Part shown: positions 45,627 to 54,801 of the stretch, in pieces
Numbering within the stretch: position 1 is the stretch's first letter
Layout: every line of letters starts with the position of its first letter
Assembly: GCF_029589055.1 (NCBI RefSeq)
Contig: NZ_JARQZP010000006.1
Location: 62,001-126,000, forward strand
Reading direction: 5' to 3'
DNA length: 64,000 nucleotides
Source of the DNA: Vibrio hannami
Lineage (GTDB): Bacteria > Pseudomonadota > Gammaproteobacteria > Enterobacterales > Vibrionaceae
The notes under the pieces: generated by a model
Databases searched by the model: none
What the model was told of the DNA's origin: nothing
Seen by the model: only the letters and a program-made list of their open reading frames with translations
Position numbers and translations under genes: made by a program

Positions 45627-47045
45627 ATGAGTCAGGATAAAATAGATATTAAAGATGTGACTCCCAAAACCTTTAACCCCAAAACTCACAAGGGTCAAAA
45701 AGATAGATTTAATCCAGGTAACCGAATCTATGTAAGGGAAAGTAAAGGTACATTTCAGAAACTAAGGCGATATGGCTCATGGTTTCTGTTGTTGTTATTC
45801 GGCCTGACACCCTGGATTCCATATGGAGACAGGCAAGCTATCCTACTGGATATAGGCAGCCAGCAATTTAACTTCTTTGGAACCACACTATACCCGCAGG
45901 ATCTTACCCTTCTAGCTCTACTCTTTATGATCGCTGCGTTTGGCTTGTTCTTCATTACCACATTCTTAGGGAGGGTTTGGTGCGGTTACTTCTGCCCTCA
46001 AACTGTCTGGACCTTTATGTATATATGGTTTGAAGAAAAGCTAGAAGGGTCAGCGAACAAACGAAGAAAACAAGATAGTGGCAAGCTAACCAGCAATCTG
46101 CTTATGCGAAAAACCGCCAAACACGTCGCCTGGATATTTATTGCACTTGTCACCGGTCTTACCTTTGTTGGCTATTTTGTTCCAGTTAAAGATCTGGTTA
46201 TCGATTTTGTCACCTTTAATACCGGCTTCTGGTCCGGGTTCTGGGTCATCTTCTTTGCAGCCTGTACCTATGCTAATGCTGGCTGGATGCGATCGATTGT
46301 TTGTCTACATATGTGCCCATATGCCCGCTTCCAATCAGCAATGTTCGATAAAGATACCTACATTGTTGGTTACGACACGAAACGCGGTGAAAACAGAGGT
46401 CCACGCTCCAGAAAAGCAGATCCTGCAAAAATGGGATTAGGAGATTGTATTGATTGTGATCTGTGTGTTCAGGTTTGCCCGACAGGTATCGATATTCGAG
46501 ATGGTCTTCAGTACGAATGTATTAACTGTGGCGCTTGTGTTGACGTTTGTAACCAAACCATGGACCGCATGAACTATGAGCCGAACCTAATCAGCTATAC
46601 CACAGAGCATAAGCTTTCAGGTGTTCACACTAAGGTAATGCGACCAAAATTAATCGGCTATGGTGCCGTTATGTTGCTTATGTGTGCGCTCTTTGTGCTA
46701 CAAACCATTAGTGTTGAGCCTGTCGGTTTGAGTGTCATTAGAGACAGAAACCAGCTCTTTAAAATAAATAGCAATGGATTGGTGGAGAATACTTACAACC
46801 TGAAAGTGATAAACAAAACTCAACAGGTTCAGGAGTATAATCTGGATGTTTATGGATTAGCGGATGTAAAGTGGTACGGAAAGCAGACCGTTCAGGTTGA
46901 TCCGGGAGAAGTGCTTAACCTGCCTATAAGTCTGGGAGTTGATCCTGAAAAACTTATCTCTCCTGTTGCAACAATTCGGTTTATACTCACCGACAGTGAA
47001 AACTTTACCATCGAAGTTGAAAGCAGGTTCGTAAAAAAACTTTAA
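45627..47045 (+). CDS. ccoG: Cytochrome cbb3 oxidase copper/assembly accessory protein CcoG (RdxA/FixG)
   Basis: A 472-residue inner-membrane protein. Membrane segments near residues 50-115 and 165-225 are followed by two ferredoxin-type clusters, CIDCDLCVQVCPTG and CINCGACVDVC, and by a C-terminal immunoglobulin-like domain. GYFCPQTVWTFMYIWFEEK is the family hallmark. CcoG is a cuproprotein reductase that helps copper delivery to cbb3-type oxidase. It is usually near ccoNOPQ, but no other cco gene is in the window. Confidence 0.94.
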   Translation: MSQDKIDIKDVTPKTFNPKTHKGQKDRFNPGNRIYVRESKGTFQKLRRYGSWFLLLLFGLTPWIPYGDRQAILLDIGSQQFNFFGTTLYPQDLTLLALLFMIAAFGLFFITTFLGRVWCGYFCPQTVWTFMYIWFEEKLEGSANKRRKQDSGKLTSNLLMRKTAKHVAWIFIALVTGLTFVGYFVPVKDLVIDFVTFNTGFWSGFWVIFFAACTYANAGWMRSIVCLHMCPYARFQSAMFDKDTYIVGYDTKRGENRGPRSRKADPAKMGLGDCIDCDLCVQVCPTGIDIRDGLQYECINCGACVDVCNQTMDRMNYEPNLISYTTEHKLSGVHTKVMRPKLIGYGAVMLLMCALFVLQTISVEPVGLSVIRDRNQLFKINSNGLVENTYNLKVINKTQQVQEYNLDVYGLADVKWYGKQTVQVDPGEVLNLPISLGVDPEKLISPVATIRFILTDSENFTIEVESRFVKKL

Positions 47046-47074
47046 CCTCTTTCATCAGTTAACTTCGAAATATC

Positions 47075-47098
47075 AGGGCTCGCTTTCGGGCCCTTTTT
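47075..47098 (+). terminator. Terminator between ccoG and srkA
   Basis: GGGCTCG-CTTT-CGGGCCC, a 7-bp stem with one G.T pair, followed by T5. It lies 18 bases before the srkA start. Confidence 0.8.
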
Positions 47099-47115
47099 AT
47101 TTGACGGAAAATAGA

Positions 47116-48102
47116 ATGAATAACAGCGCTTTCAATTTTGATGCTCTAACTCCTGACTTTATGTGGTATGCACTGGAAAGTATCGGTATCCGTGCTGAGT
47201 CTGGTCTTCTGGCTTTGAACAGCTATGAAAACAGGGTTTATCAATTTACCGATGAAGAGCGCAAACGCTACGTTGTTAAATTCTACCGACCTCAGCGCTG
47301 GAGCGAAGCACAGATTCAGGAAGAGCACGGCTTTACTCTGGAGTTAATTGATCAGGAAATTCCTGTTGCACCACCCGTACTTATAAACGGTAAGACGCTG
47401 CATGAATACCAGGGTTACCTGTTTGCGCTATTTGAAAGTGTTGGAGGTCGCCAGTTCGAAGTCGATAACTTTGAACAATTGGAGTGGGTGGGACGCTTTA
47501 TGGGAAGAATCCATAGCGTAGGTCAAAAATCATCATTCCAACACAGACCATCTATTTCATTGGAAGAGTATCTATATCAACCTCGTAAGCTGCTTCAGAA
47601 CTCTTCCTTTATACCTATGCATCTGGAAAATGCCTTTTTCAGCGATCTTGATATGTTGATCGGCTCAATAGAAGAACATTGGAATAGCGATTTTACCCCT
47701 ATTCGTCTCCACGGGGATTGCCATCCCGGTAATATCCTTTGGCGAGATGGTCCGATGTTTGTTGACCTTGATGACTCCAGAACAGGCCCTGCAATTCAGG
47801 ATTTATGGATGCTATTAAATGGCGAGAAACAAGATAAGCTGACTCAGTTAGATACCATTCTGGAGGGGTATGAAGAGTTCTGCGACTTCAGTCAATCCGA
47901 GTTAAAACTCATAGAGCCTCTACGTGGTCTAAGAATGGTTTACTATATGGCATGGTTGGCAAAGCGTTGGGAAGACCCTGCATTTCCACTCGCATTCCCA
48001 TGGTTTAACGATCCTAAGTATTGGGAGAACCAGGTACTAGGATTTAAAGAGCAGATAGCAGCACTTCAGGAAGCGCCGTTATCTTTAATGCCTCAGTGGT
48101 AG
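47116..48102 (+). CDS. srkA: Stress response kinase A (YihE/SrkA)
   Basis: A 328-residue protein kinase-like fold protein. The start MNNSAFNFDALTPDF aligns with E. coli SrkA (MNNSAF) and is chosen over a TTG five codons earlier. NSYENRVYQF, SVGGRQFEVDN and the catalytic HGDCHPGNILW followed by DLDDSR are conserved. It counters stress-induced death signalling in E. coli. In E. coli srkA is followed by dsbA; here it is followed by a convergent EamA transporter gene instead. Confidence 0.95.
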   Translation: MNNSAFNFDALTPDFMWYALESIGIRAESGLLALNSYENRVYQFTDEERKRYVVKFYRPQRWSEAQIQEEHGFTLELIDQEIPVAPPVLINGKTLHEYQGYLFALFESVGGRQFEVDNFEQLEWVGRFMGRIHSVGQKSSFQHRPSISLEEYLYQPRKLLQNSSFIPMHLENAFFSDLDMLIGSIEEHWNSDFTPIRLHGDCHPGNILWRDGPMFVDLDDSRTGPAIQDLWMLLNGEKQDKLTQLDTILEGYEEFCDFSQSELKLIEPLRGLRMVYYMAWLAKRWEDPAFPLAFPWFNDPKYWENQVLGFKEQIAALQEAPLSLMPQW

Positions 48103-48107
48103 CCAAC

Positions 48108-49010
48108 TTAGCGGGCTTTTAGCCTGCCAAGCTTTAACTTGGAACCAAATACATTGATCAATGCACCTGTTACGATCAATGCACCACCAAGGTAGGTCCA
48201 GTTAGAAGGTATCTCGTTAAACACAACAACGCCGATCACGATAGAGAATACAATCTGAACATAAGAGTATGCCGACGCTTTCCCCGCAGCCTGTGTACGC
48301 ATGGCTTTTGTTAAGCCTAGCTGACCAACCTGAGTAAAAATACCCACCAATATCAAGAGCCCGGCAATGTAGAGATCGGGCATGACAAAGTCATCGCCAA
48401 TAAGCAGAAGTGATACTGGCAAAGCGACCATTGGGAAATACAGAATGATGACCGAGCTGTCCTCTGTCTGGCTTAGTTTTCTCACAATGACATACGCAAC
48501 AGAGCTCCCAAATGCACCCAGAATGGCCATACAAACACTAAACAAAGGTAGGTTACTTGCTGCTTGCTCTGCCATAGCCGGCTTAACCATGAAATATATA
48601 CCCAGCAAACAGAGAGCAATACAGATAATGGTGGATATTTGAATTCGTTCTTTCAAAAATATAACCGCCAGAACCGCGGTAAACACTGGATGGATATACT
48701 GAAATATCGTCGCTTCAGCAAGTGGTAGCGTCGTTACCGAGTAGTAAACACACATTAGTGCCGCAGTACCAGCCATACCACGAGCAAACAAGAGTGGCTT
48801 GTTGTTCCCCCAAACTGATATACGCTTACGCTTCACATCTGCATAACTGATAATCAAAGAAACCAATGCCCTTGCAGCAACAATTTCAAATACTGGGATA
48901 CCGTAGTTTCCAACGTATTTTACACAAGCAGACATAAGGGCGAAGCCCAGAGCGGAAAGAACCATGTACCTGACGCCAGCAGGAAACAGGTTAGATAACG
49001 TATTATTCAT
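48108..49010 (-). CDS. EamA/DMT family transporter
   Basis: A 300-residue membrane protein with ten helices in two EamA repeats (first repeat residues 15-145, second 165-290). LSALGFALMSACVKY, FQYIHPVFTAVLAVIFLKE and SYVQIVFSIVIGVVVFNE match the RhaT/EamA family. Substrate unknown. It lies between srkA and a yihG-like gene, in the position taken by dsbA in E. coli and V. cholerae, and stops 5 bases from the srkA stop. Confidence 0.88.
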   Translation of the reverse strand: MNNTLSNLFPAGVRYMVLSALGFALMSACVKYVGNYGIPVFEIVAARALVSLIISYADVKRKRISVWGNNKPLLFARGMAGTAALMCVYYSVTTLPLAEATIFQYIHPVFTAVLAVIFLKERIQISTIICIALCLLGIYFMVKPAMAEQAASNLPLFSVCMAILGAFGSSVAYVIVRKLSQTEDSSVIILYFPMVALPVSLLLIGDDFVMPDLYIAGLLILVGIFTQVGQLGLTKAMRTQAAGKASAYSYVQIVFSIVIGVVVFNEIPSNWTYLGGALIVTGALINVFGSKLKLGRLKAR

Positions 49011-49017
49011 TTAAAGA

Positions 49018-49890
49018 TTAGCTGTGTTGATTGTAAATCTGTTCCAGGCGGATATCTTTCTCTTTCCAGATATCCCCTAGCCAAAGCTGGAATTCTCGCT
49101 TATAAGGCTTGTCATTGAAATAGTCCCCCAGTACTTTTTCATCAACAGGGTAAGTATTTACATGGACGACTATCTTTTTCATTTTACCCATCAACAATGC
49201 TTTAAACGGATTTTCTCTGTTTTGCGGATAAGCGAGGGTTACATCGACAATATTCTCAAATTGATCCCCCATAGCAGCAAGGGTATAAGCAATACCGCCA
49301 GATTTAGGCTGTAAAAGATGTTTATAAACAGACTTACTTCGGGCTAGTTTGTCCTGGGTATAACGAGTACCTTCAACATAGTTAACAACCGTGGTCGGTG
49401 TATTTTTAAATTTGGCACATGAACGTCGCGTTGTTTCCAGGTCTGCACCTCTTTTTTCCGGATTACGAATCAGGTATTCACGGGAATATCGTCGCATAAA
49501 TGGCATATCCAGAGCCCAGCAGGCCATACCGATAAATGGCACATAAAGAAGCTGCTGCTTTAGGAAGAACTTAGGCATTGGAATGACATCTTTAAACACA
49601 CAGCAAAGAACAACGATATCTGTCCAGCTTAGATGATTTGAGATCATTAGATACCAACCATCTTTTTTCAGTGATTCTATTCCTTTAACATCCCACTCGA
49701 CTCTATTAAATATCTTCAATATAAGCCCATTTATTGTCGCCCATAACCACATGACCTTATTTGCTATGGCTGTTGCTTGAGCAGAAAAAAATACTTTAAA
49801 CAACGCGATAAAGCAGATAATCAAGGAACATACTGCAGAGTTAATAATCACTAACGAACTTGTAATAAATAGAATCAAATAACCTAGCAT
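49018..49890 (-). CDS. yihG: Acyltransferase YihG (LPLAT family)
   Basis: A 290-residue membrane-anchored acyltransferase. An N-terminal hydrophobic pair (residues 1-60) is followed by the catalytic HX4D motif (NHLSWTDIVVL), PFMRRYSREYLI, and the substrate block VNYVEGTRYTQ. It is of the same type as E. coli YihG, a lysophosphatidic acid-type acyltransferase. It lies 7 bases before the EamA gene and is probably co-transcribed with it. Confidence 0.9.
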   Translation of the reverse strand: MLGYLILFITSSLVIINSAVCSLIICFIALFKVFFSAQATAIANKVMWLWATINGLILKIFNRVEWDVKGIESLKKDGWYLMISNHLSWTDIVVLCCVFKDVIPMPKFFLKQQLLYVPFIGMACWALDMPFMRRYSREYLIRNPEKRGADLETTRRSCAKFKNTPTTVVNYVEGTRYTQDKLARSKSVYKHLLQPKSGGIAYTLAAMGDQFENIVDVTLAYPQNRENPFKALLMGKMKKIVVHVNTYPVDEKVLGDYFNDKPYKREFQLWLGDIWKEKDIRLEQIYNQHS

Positions 49891-49985
49891 GACCAGTATT
49901 TTGTCTTTAGCATGAGTAAAAAATCAGCGCCTAATTATACAGTTAAGTTATCTGATTGGAACGTGTTCCTTATTGGTCAGATAAG

Positions 49986-51515
49986 TCAGACTTTCACAAC
50001 TTGTGCAGTCAATTGCCTAAGCAGCCGATCCATAGAACGATAAACCAAAGCTTCCGATAAATGTCTTTTCTGAATGTTATCCTCCCCTTCTAGATCAGCG
50101 ATGGTTCTGGCAACTTTAATAATCCGGTGGTAAGCGCGAATCGAAAGTCCAAGCTTATGGAGCGCACTTTCCAGAAAGTCAGCGTCCTCCCTTTTTAGTG
50201 GACAATACTGTTCAATATCTCTGCTACCTAGAAGGGCATTCACCTTCCCCGCCCTTTTAAGCATTCTTTCCCTTGCCTTTAAAACTCGTTTCTTAACAAC
50301 GGTTGTAGGCTCTCCCCTATCACCGCCTTCTGCTAGCGTCCCTTTGGGTAATACCGGAATTTCTAGGCTCATATCGAACCTATCCAGAAAAGGACCGGAG
50401 ATTCGTCCAAGATAACGAAGAATGGTTTGTGGACTGACCCTAGCCTGATTTTCTTCATAATATCCTGTAGGGCTTGGGTTTAAAGCGCCGACTAATTGAA
50501 ATCTGGCGGGAAACTTTGTTTTACCCGCTGCTCGGGAAATAATAATTTCACCAGACTCAAGAGGTTCTCGCAGAGAATCAAGCACCCGCCGTTCGAACTC
50601 GGGTAGTTCGTCTAAGAACAGCAAGCCATTATGGGCCAAAGATATCTCACCCGGACGCGGAACTGATCCTCCACCAACCAATGCAGCCATCGAACTAGAG
50701 TGATGTGGTGACCGGAATGGTCTCTGTTTCCAGTTGTCGTGATTAATATCTTGCTGGGTAAGAGATGCGACTGATGCCGTTTCCAGTGCTTCTTCATCCG
50801 TCATATCAGGCAGCAAGTCACAAAGCCGAGAAGCTAGCATGGTTTTTCCTGTACCCGGAGGCCCTGCGAGAAGCAGATTATGAGAACCAGCGGCAGCGAT
50901 TTCTAAAGCGCGTTTTCCTTGCTGCTGGCCAATAATATCCTGCAGGTCTCGCTCTTTAGCGTTTTCTGCTGGTTTATTTACCTTATCGCTTAAGGTAAGT
51001 TGTTCCTGACCACATAAATATGCACAGACCTGCAGTAAACTCATAGCCGACTTGTGCAATCCTTTTCCAACCAACGCAGCCTGAGATCCATTTTCATCAG
51101 GAACAATCAAACTACGTTCGGATTTGATAGCCGCAATAGCAGCAGGAAGCACACCTTTAACTGTCCTTATCTCTCCGGACAATGCCAGTTCACCAACAAA
51201 CTCATGTGATTCTATTAGCCCCACAGGTAACTGTTCTGACGCAGCTAAAATCCCTAAAGCGATGGGTAAATCAAAACGTCCACCTTCTTTGGGAAGATCA
51301 GCTGGAGCTAAGTTGACCGTGATTTTTTTCGCCGGAAACTCAAAGTTGGAATTGATGATGGCACTCCGGACTCGATCCTTCGATTCTTTTACTGTCGTTT
51401 CAGCCAGGCCCACCAGACTGAACCCAGGCATTCCGTTACTGATGTGAACTTCAACCTGAACAGGTGGCGCTTCAACACCAACGCTTGCCCTGCTATGAAT
51501 AATTGCTAATCCCAT
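49986..51515 (-). CDS. comM: ComM/YifB family Mg-chelatase-like helicase
   Basis: A 509-residue AAA+ protein. An N-terminal Lon-protease-like domain (VEVHISNGMPGFSLVGL, VNLAPADLPKEGGRFDLPIALG) precedes the ATPase with Walker A LLAGPPGTGKTMLA, LFLDELPEF, and the C-terminal helical domain. It is a hexameric branch-migration helicase that helps integrate foreign single-stranded DNA in transformation. It is divergent from the ilv operon. Confidence 0.95.
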   Translation of the reverse strand: MGLAIIHSRASVGVEAPPVQVEVHISNGMPGFSLVGLAETTVKESKDRVRSAIINSNFEFPAKKITVNLAPADLPKEGGRFDLPIALGILAASEQLPVGLIESHEFVGELALSGEIRTVKGVLPAAIAAIKSERSLIVPDENGSQAALVGKGLHKSAMSLLQVCAYLCGQEQLTLSDKVNKPAENAKERDLQDIIGQQQGKRALEIAAAGSHNLLLAGPPGTGKTMLASRLCDLLPDMTDEEALETASVASLTQQDINHDNWKQRPFRSPHHSSSMAALVGGGSVPRPGEISLAHNGLLFLDELPEFERRVLDSLREPLESGEIIISRAAGKTKFPARFQLVGALNPSPTGYYEENQARVSPQTILRYLGRISGPFLDRFDMSLEIPVLPKGTLAEGGDRGEPTTVVKKRVLKARERMLKRAGKVNALLGSRDIEQYCPLKREDADFLESALHKLGLSIRAYHRIIKVARTIADLEGEDNIQKRHLSEALVYRSMDRLLRQLTAQVVKV

Positions 51516-51668
51516 ACAATTCCTTAATCAAAAAGCATAAATAGATATATATCGCGATTCAAAAAAGAATAAATATGAAAAAGACTGAGTTTTTTCTTGT
51601 CAGTAAAGTGCTTAATATGTTACCACTAGTGGTGCAAACATATACAACGTTACAAAATTACCGAATAA

Positions 51669-51761
51669 ATGAATTTTTCCGCAAAAATTAACACTCTCAT
51701 TATTGTGCTTGTCGTGGTCCTGATTAGAACCGCGCGGGGGCTTGTGAGCGGAAAAAACTGA
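51669..51761 (+). CDS. ilvL: ilv operon leader peptide
   Basis: A 30-codon peptide with 13 branched-chain residues, most of them in the run INTLIIVLVVVLI. This is the classic attenuator peptide: ribosomes stall on it when Ile, Val or Leu tRNAs are not charged. The ATG lies in GAATAAATG, with no strong ribosome site. It is followed 16 bases later by the attenuator hairpin. Confidence 0.92.
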   Translation: MNFSAKINTLIIVLVVVLIRTARGLVSGKN

Positions 51762-51776
51762 ATAAAGATTTCCAAA

Positions 51777-51808
51777 AACCCCCGCACTGAAAAGTCCGGG
51801 GGTTTTTT
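51777..51808 (+). terminator. Attenuator of the ilv operon
   Basis: AACCCCCG / CGGGGGTT stem with an asymmetrical loop, followed by TTTTTT, 106 bases before ilvG. An upstream G-rich part (GCGCGGGGG at 51731-51740) can pair with the C-rich arm to form the antiterminator. Confidence 0.93.
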
Positions 51809-51913
51809 GTAATTTAAATTAAAGGAATTAGCCATGCCGAAGGCTAAACGAGAAGTACAGGAACACAACATGTGCAGTAATAAAGCAAACACAACGTCGC
51901 AAGGAGGCAATCA

Positions 51914-53560
51914 ATGAACGGTTCTGATTTAGTTGTTGCAGCCTTAAAACAGGAAGGAATAAAGACCGTATTCGGATATCCGGGCGGTGCCATCATGCCA
52001 ATCTATGACGCCCTTTACGATGGTGGTATCGAGCATATCCTCTGCCGTCATGAGCAAGGTGCCGCAATGGCAGCTATTGGTATGGCAAGAGCGACTCAGG
52101 ATGTTGCCGTTTGTCTTGCAACCTCTGGTCCAGGCGCAACAAACCTGGTCACTGGTCTTGCTGATGCTTTCCTTGATTCGATTCCTCTTGTTGCCATTAC
52201 AGGTCAGGTTGCAAGCCCATTAATTGGTACTGATGCTTTCCAGGAGATGGACGTAATAGGTATGTCTCTGGCATGTACTAAGCACAGCTACCTGATTACC
52301 GATATCGATGACCTTGCTCCAACGTTGGCCGAAGCGTTTGAAGTTGCTAAATCTGGCCGACCAGGTCCGGTAATCGTAGACATAGCAAAAGATGTTCAGC
52401 TTGCTGATGCTCCTGTTCACTCTCTTCCTTACTTTGAACCACCAGCGATTCCAGTTGCTACACCAGATTGTCTAAATGCCGCACAAGAGCTTTTAGCTGA
52501 TGCAGAGCGACCAGTTCTATACGTTGGTGGTGGTGTTCAGCTTGCGAAAGCAACCGATACTGTACGCAGCTTTCTAAAAAATAACCCAATGCCTTCAGTA
52601 AGCACCCTTAAAGGCCTAGGTTCAATAGAGCGTCATGACCCAAACTATCTGGGTATGGTTGGTATGCATGGCACCAAAGCCGCAAACCTTACTGTTCAAG
52701 AGTCTGACCTTCTTATCGTTGTCGGCGCTCGTTTCGACGACCGTGTGACTGGCAAACTGGATTCCTTTGCTCCAAAAGCAAAAGTTATTCATATCGATAT
52801 TGATGCTGCGGAGTTTAACAAACTAAGACATGCACATGCACCTGTTCGAGGTGATATCAACGTTATTCTTCCTCAGCTTGAAGTAACTCAGGATTTAGCA
52901 CTATGGTTAATGCACACCGAAGAGCTAAGAAACAAGTTCAAGTGGCGTTATGACCATCCGGGCGAGTTAATCTACGCTCCACTTCTTCTGAAACAGCTAT
53001 CCGATATGATGCCTGACAGCTCTATGATTTCGACAGACGTTGGTCAACACCAGATGTGGGCAGCTCAGCATACGCAGCCTCGTCGTCCGGAAAACTACAT
53101 CACATCAGCAGGCCTGGGTACCATGGGCTTTGGTCTTCCTGCTGCTATAGGTGCGAAAGTAGCACGTCCTGAAGATGAATCTATCCTGATTACTGGTGAC
53201 GGTTCATTCATGATGAATGTTCAGGAGCTGGGTACCATTAAGCGCAGAAATGTTCCTGTGAAGATTGTGCTTCTGAATAACCAACGTCTTGGTATGGTTC
53301 GTCAATGGCAGTCTCTGTTCTTCGATGGTCGTTATAGTGAAACTATTCTGGATGATAACCCTGACTTTGTAGCACTGGCGGCTTCGTTTGGCATTCCAGG
53401 TAAAACAATCACCAGAAAAGAAGAAGTAGAACCAGCACTAAAAGAGATGCTGGAAAGTGAAACAGCTTACATGCTGCATGTCGCTATCGCTGAAGAAGAG
53501 AATGTATGGCCACTTGTACCACCAGGTGCAGCAAACCAGGATATGTTGGAGAACACCTAA
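51914..53560 (+). CDS. ilvG: Acetolactate synthase large subunit, isozyme II
   Basis: A 548-residue thiamin-diphosphate enzyme. [19 protein letters not shown], the catalytic-Glu region [18 protein letters not shown] and the ThDP motif [29 protein letters not shown] are all intact; there is no frameshift like that of E. coli K-12. It makes acetolactate or acetohydroxybutyrate. First structural gene of the operon, overlapping ilvM by one base. Confidence 0.96.
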   Translation: MNGSDLVVAALKQEGIKTVFGYPGGAIMPIYDALYDGGIEHILCRHEQGAAMAAIGMARATQDVAVCLATSGPGATNLVTGLADAFLDSIPLVAITGQVASPLIGTDAFQEMDVIGMSLACTKHSYLITDIDDLAPTLAEAFEVAKSGRPGPVIVDIAKDVQLADAPVHSLPYFEPPAIPVATPDCLNAAQELLADAERPVLYVGGGVQLAKATDTVRSFLKNNPMPSVSTLKGLGSIERHDPNYLGMVGMHGTKAANLTVQESDLLIVVGARFDDRVTGKLDSFAPKAKVIHIDIDAAEFNKLRHAHAPVRGDINVILPQLEVTQDLALWLMHTEELRNKFKWRYDHPGELIYAPLLLKQLSDMMPDSSMISTDVGQHQMWAAQHTQPRRPENYITSAGLGTMGFGLPAAIGAKVARPEDESILITGDGSFMMNVQELGTIKRRNVPVKIVLLNNQRLGMVRQWQSLFFDGRYSETILDDNPDFVALAASFGIPGKTITRKEEVEPALKEMLESETAYMLHVAIAEEENVWPLVPPGAANQDMLENT

Positions 53561-53829
53561 TGGAAAGATATTTAGTAACCATTGAAGCAAATGACAAGCC
53601 TGTACTGGTTGAGCGTATTCTTCGTGTTGTACGTCACCGTGGATTTATTATTAAGCAGATACTTGCGACACAGAACCAGGAGAGTAAATTAGCTAAGATT
53701 GAAATCGTGGTAGACAGTGATCGTCCAATTACTCTGATCACTAATCAGATAGAAAAGCTATGGGACGTAACACATGTCGTAACTTCTCATCTGGAAAAAG
53801 ATGAACTGCTCAGTGCATACAAAATTTAA
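53560..53829 (+). CDS. ilvM: Acetolactate synthase small subunit, isozyme II
   Basis: An 89-residue ACT-domain regulatory subunit (YLVTIEANDKPVLVERILRVVRHRGF). The start is the ATG that overlaps the ilvG stop (TAATG); the longer frame reads into ilvG. It stabilises and regulates IlvG. Confidence 0.94.
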   Translation: MERYLVTIEANDKPVLVERILRVVRHRGFIIKQILATQNQESKLAKIEIVVDSDRPITLITNQIEKLWDVTHVVTSHLEKDELLSAYKI

Positions 53830-53843
53830 AGAAGGATTTTAGA

Positions 53844-54782
53844 ATGGCAACAAATACAGCTGATTATATTTGGTTCAACGGAGAGATGGTTCCATGGGCA
53901 GAAGCAAACGTCCATGTTCTTACTCACGCTATGCACTACGGTACTTCTGTCTTTGAAGGTATCCGTTGCTACAACACGCCTAACGGACCTATTGTATTCC
54001 GCCATAAAGAACATATGCAGCGCCTGAAAGACTCTGCGAAGATATACCGATTCCCTATCCCATACTCTGTAGATGAGTTAATGGAAGCGTGTAAAGAGAC
54101 ACTGCGTGAAAACAAGCTTGATTCAGCTTATATCCGTCCACTTGGTTTTGTTGGTAACGTTGGTCTGGGTGTTTGCCCACCAGTAGATACAGAGATGGAT
54201 TTGATTATTGCGGCTTTCCCATGGGGTTCTTACCTTGGTGAAGAAGCACTTGCTAACGGTGTGGACGCGATGATTTCTAGCTGGAACCGCGCAGCTCCAA
54301 ATACAATTCCAACAGCAGCTAAAGCTGGTGGTAACTATCTTTCATCTCTACTAGTTGGCGGTGAAGCTCGTCGCCATGGTTATGCGGAAGGTATTGCACT
54401 AAGTGTTGATGGCTACCTTTCTGAAGGTGCCGGTGAAAATATCTTTGTAATCAAGAACGGTGTGCTTTCCACTCCACCAGCAACCAGCGCAATCCTTCCG
54501 GGTATCACTCGTGATGCCATCATGACCATCGCAAAAGATCTTGGTTACGAGATCCGTGAAGAGAATATTGCTCGTGAAGCACTTTACCTTGCTGATGAGA
54601 TCTTTATGACAGGTACTGCGGCGGAGATCGTTCCTGTACGCAGTGTTGATCAGATCACAGTTGGTGAAGGTAAACGTGGTCCTATTACAGAGAAGATCCA
54701 GTCCACCTTCTTCGGACTATTTGACGGAACAACAGAAGATAAATGGGGTTGGTTAGATCCGGTTTATCCGCAGAACAAATAA
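53844..54782 (+). CDS. ilvE: Branched-chain amino acid aminotransferase
   Basis: A 312-residue class IV PLP aminotransferase. The PLP lysine lies in TAAKAGGNYLSSLL. WFNGEMVPWAEANVHVLTHAMHYGTSVFEGIR, RPLGFVGNVG and GPITEKIQSTFFGLF are family blocks. It makes the last step for Ile, Val and Leu. It lies 14 bases after ilvM. Confidence 0.97.
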   Translation: MATNTADYIWFNGEMVPWAEANVHVLTHAMHYGTSVFEGIRCYNTPNGPIVFRHKEHMQRLKDSAKIYRFPIPYSVDELMEACKETLRENKLDSAYIRPLGFVGNVGLGVCPPVDTEMDLIIAAFPWGSYLGEEALANGVDAMISSWNRAAPNTIPTAAKAGGNYLSSLLVGGEARRHGYAEGIALSVDGYLSEGAGENIFVIKNGVLSTPPATSAILPGITRDAIMTIAKDLGYEIREENIAREALYLADEIFMTGTAAEIVPVRSVDQITVGEGKRGPITEKIQSTFFGLFDGTTEDKWGWLDPVYPQNK

Positions 54783-54801
54783 TTAAAGGAATTCAAACAC
54801 A

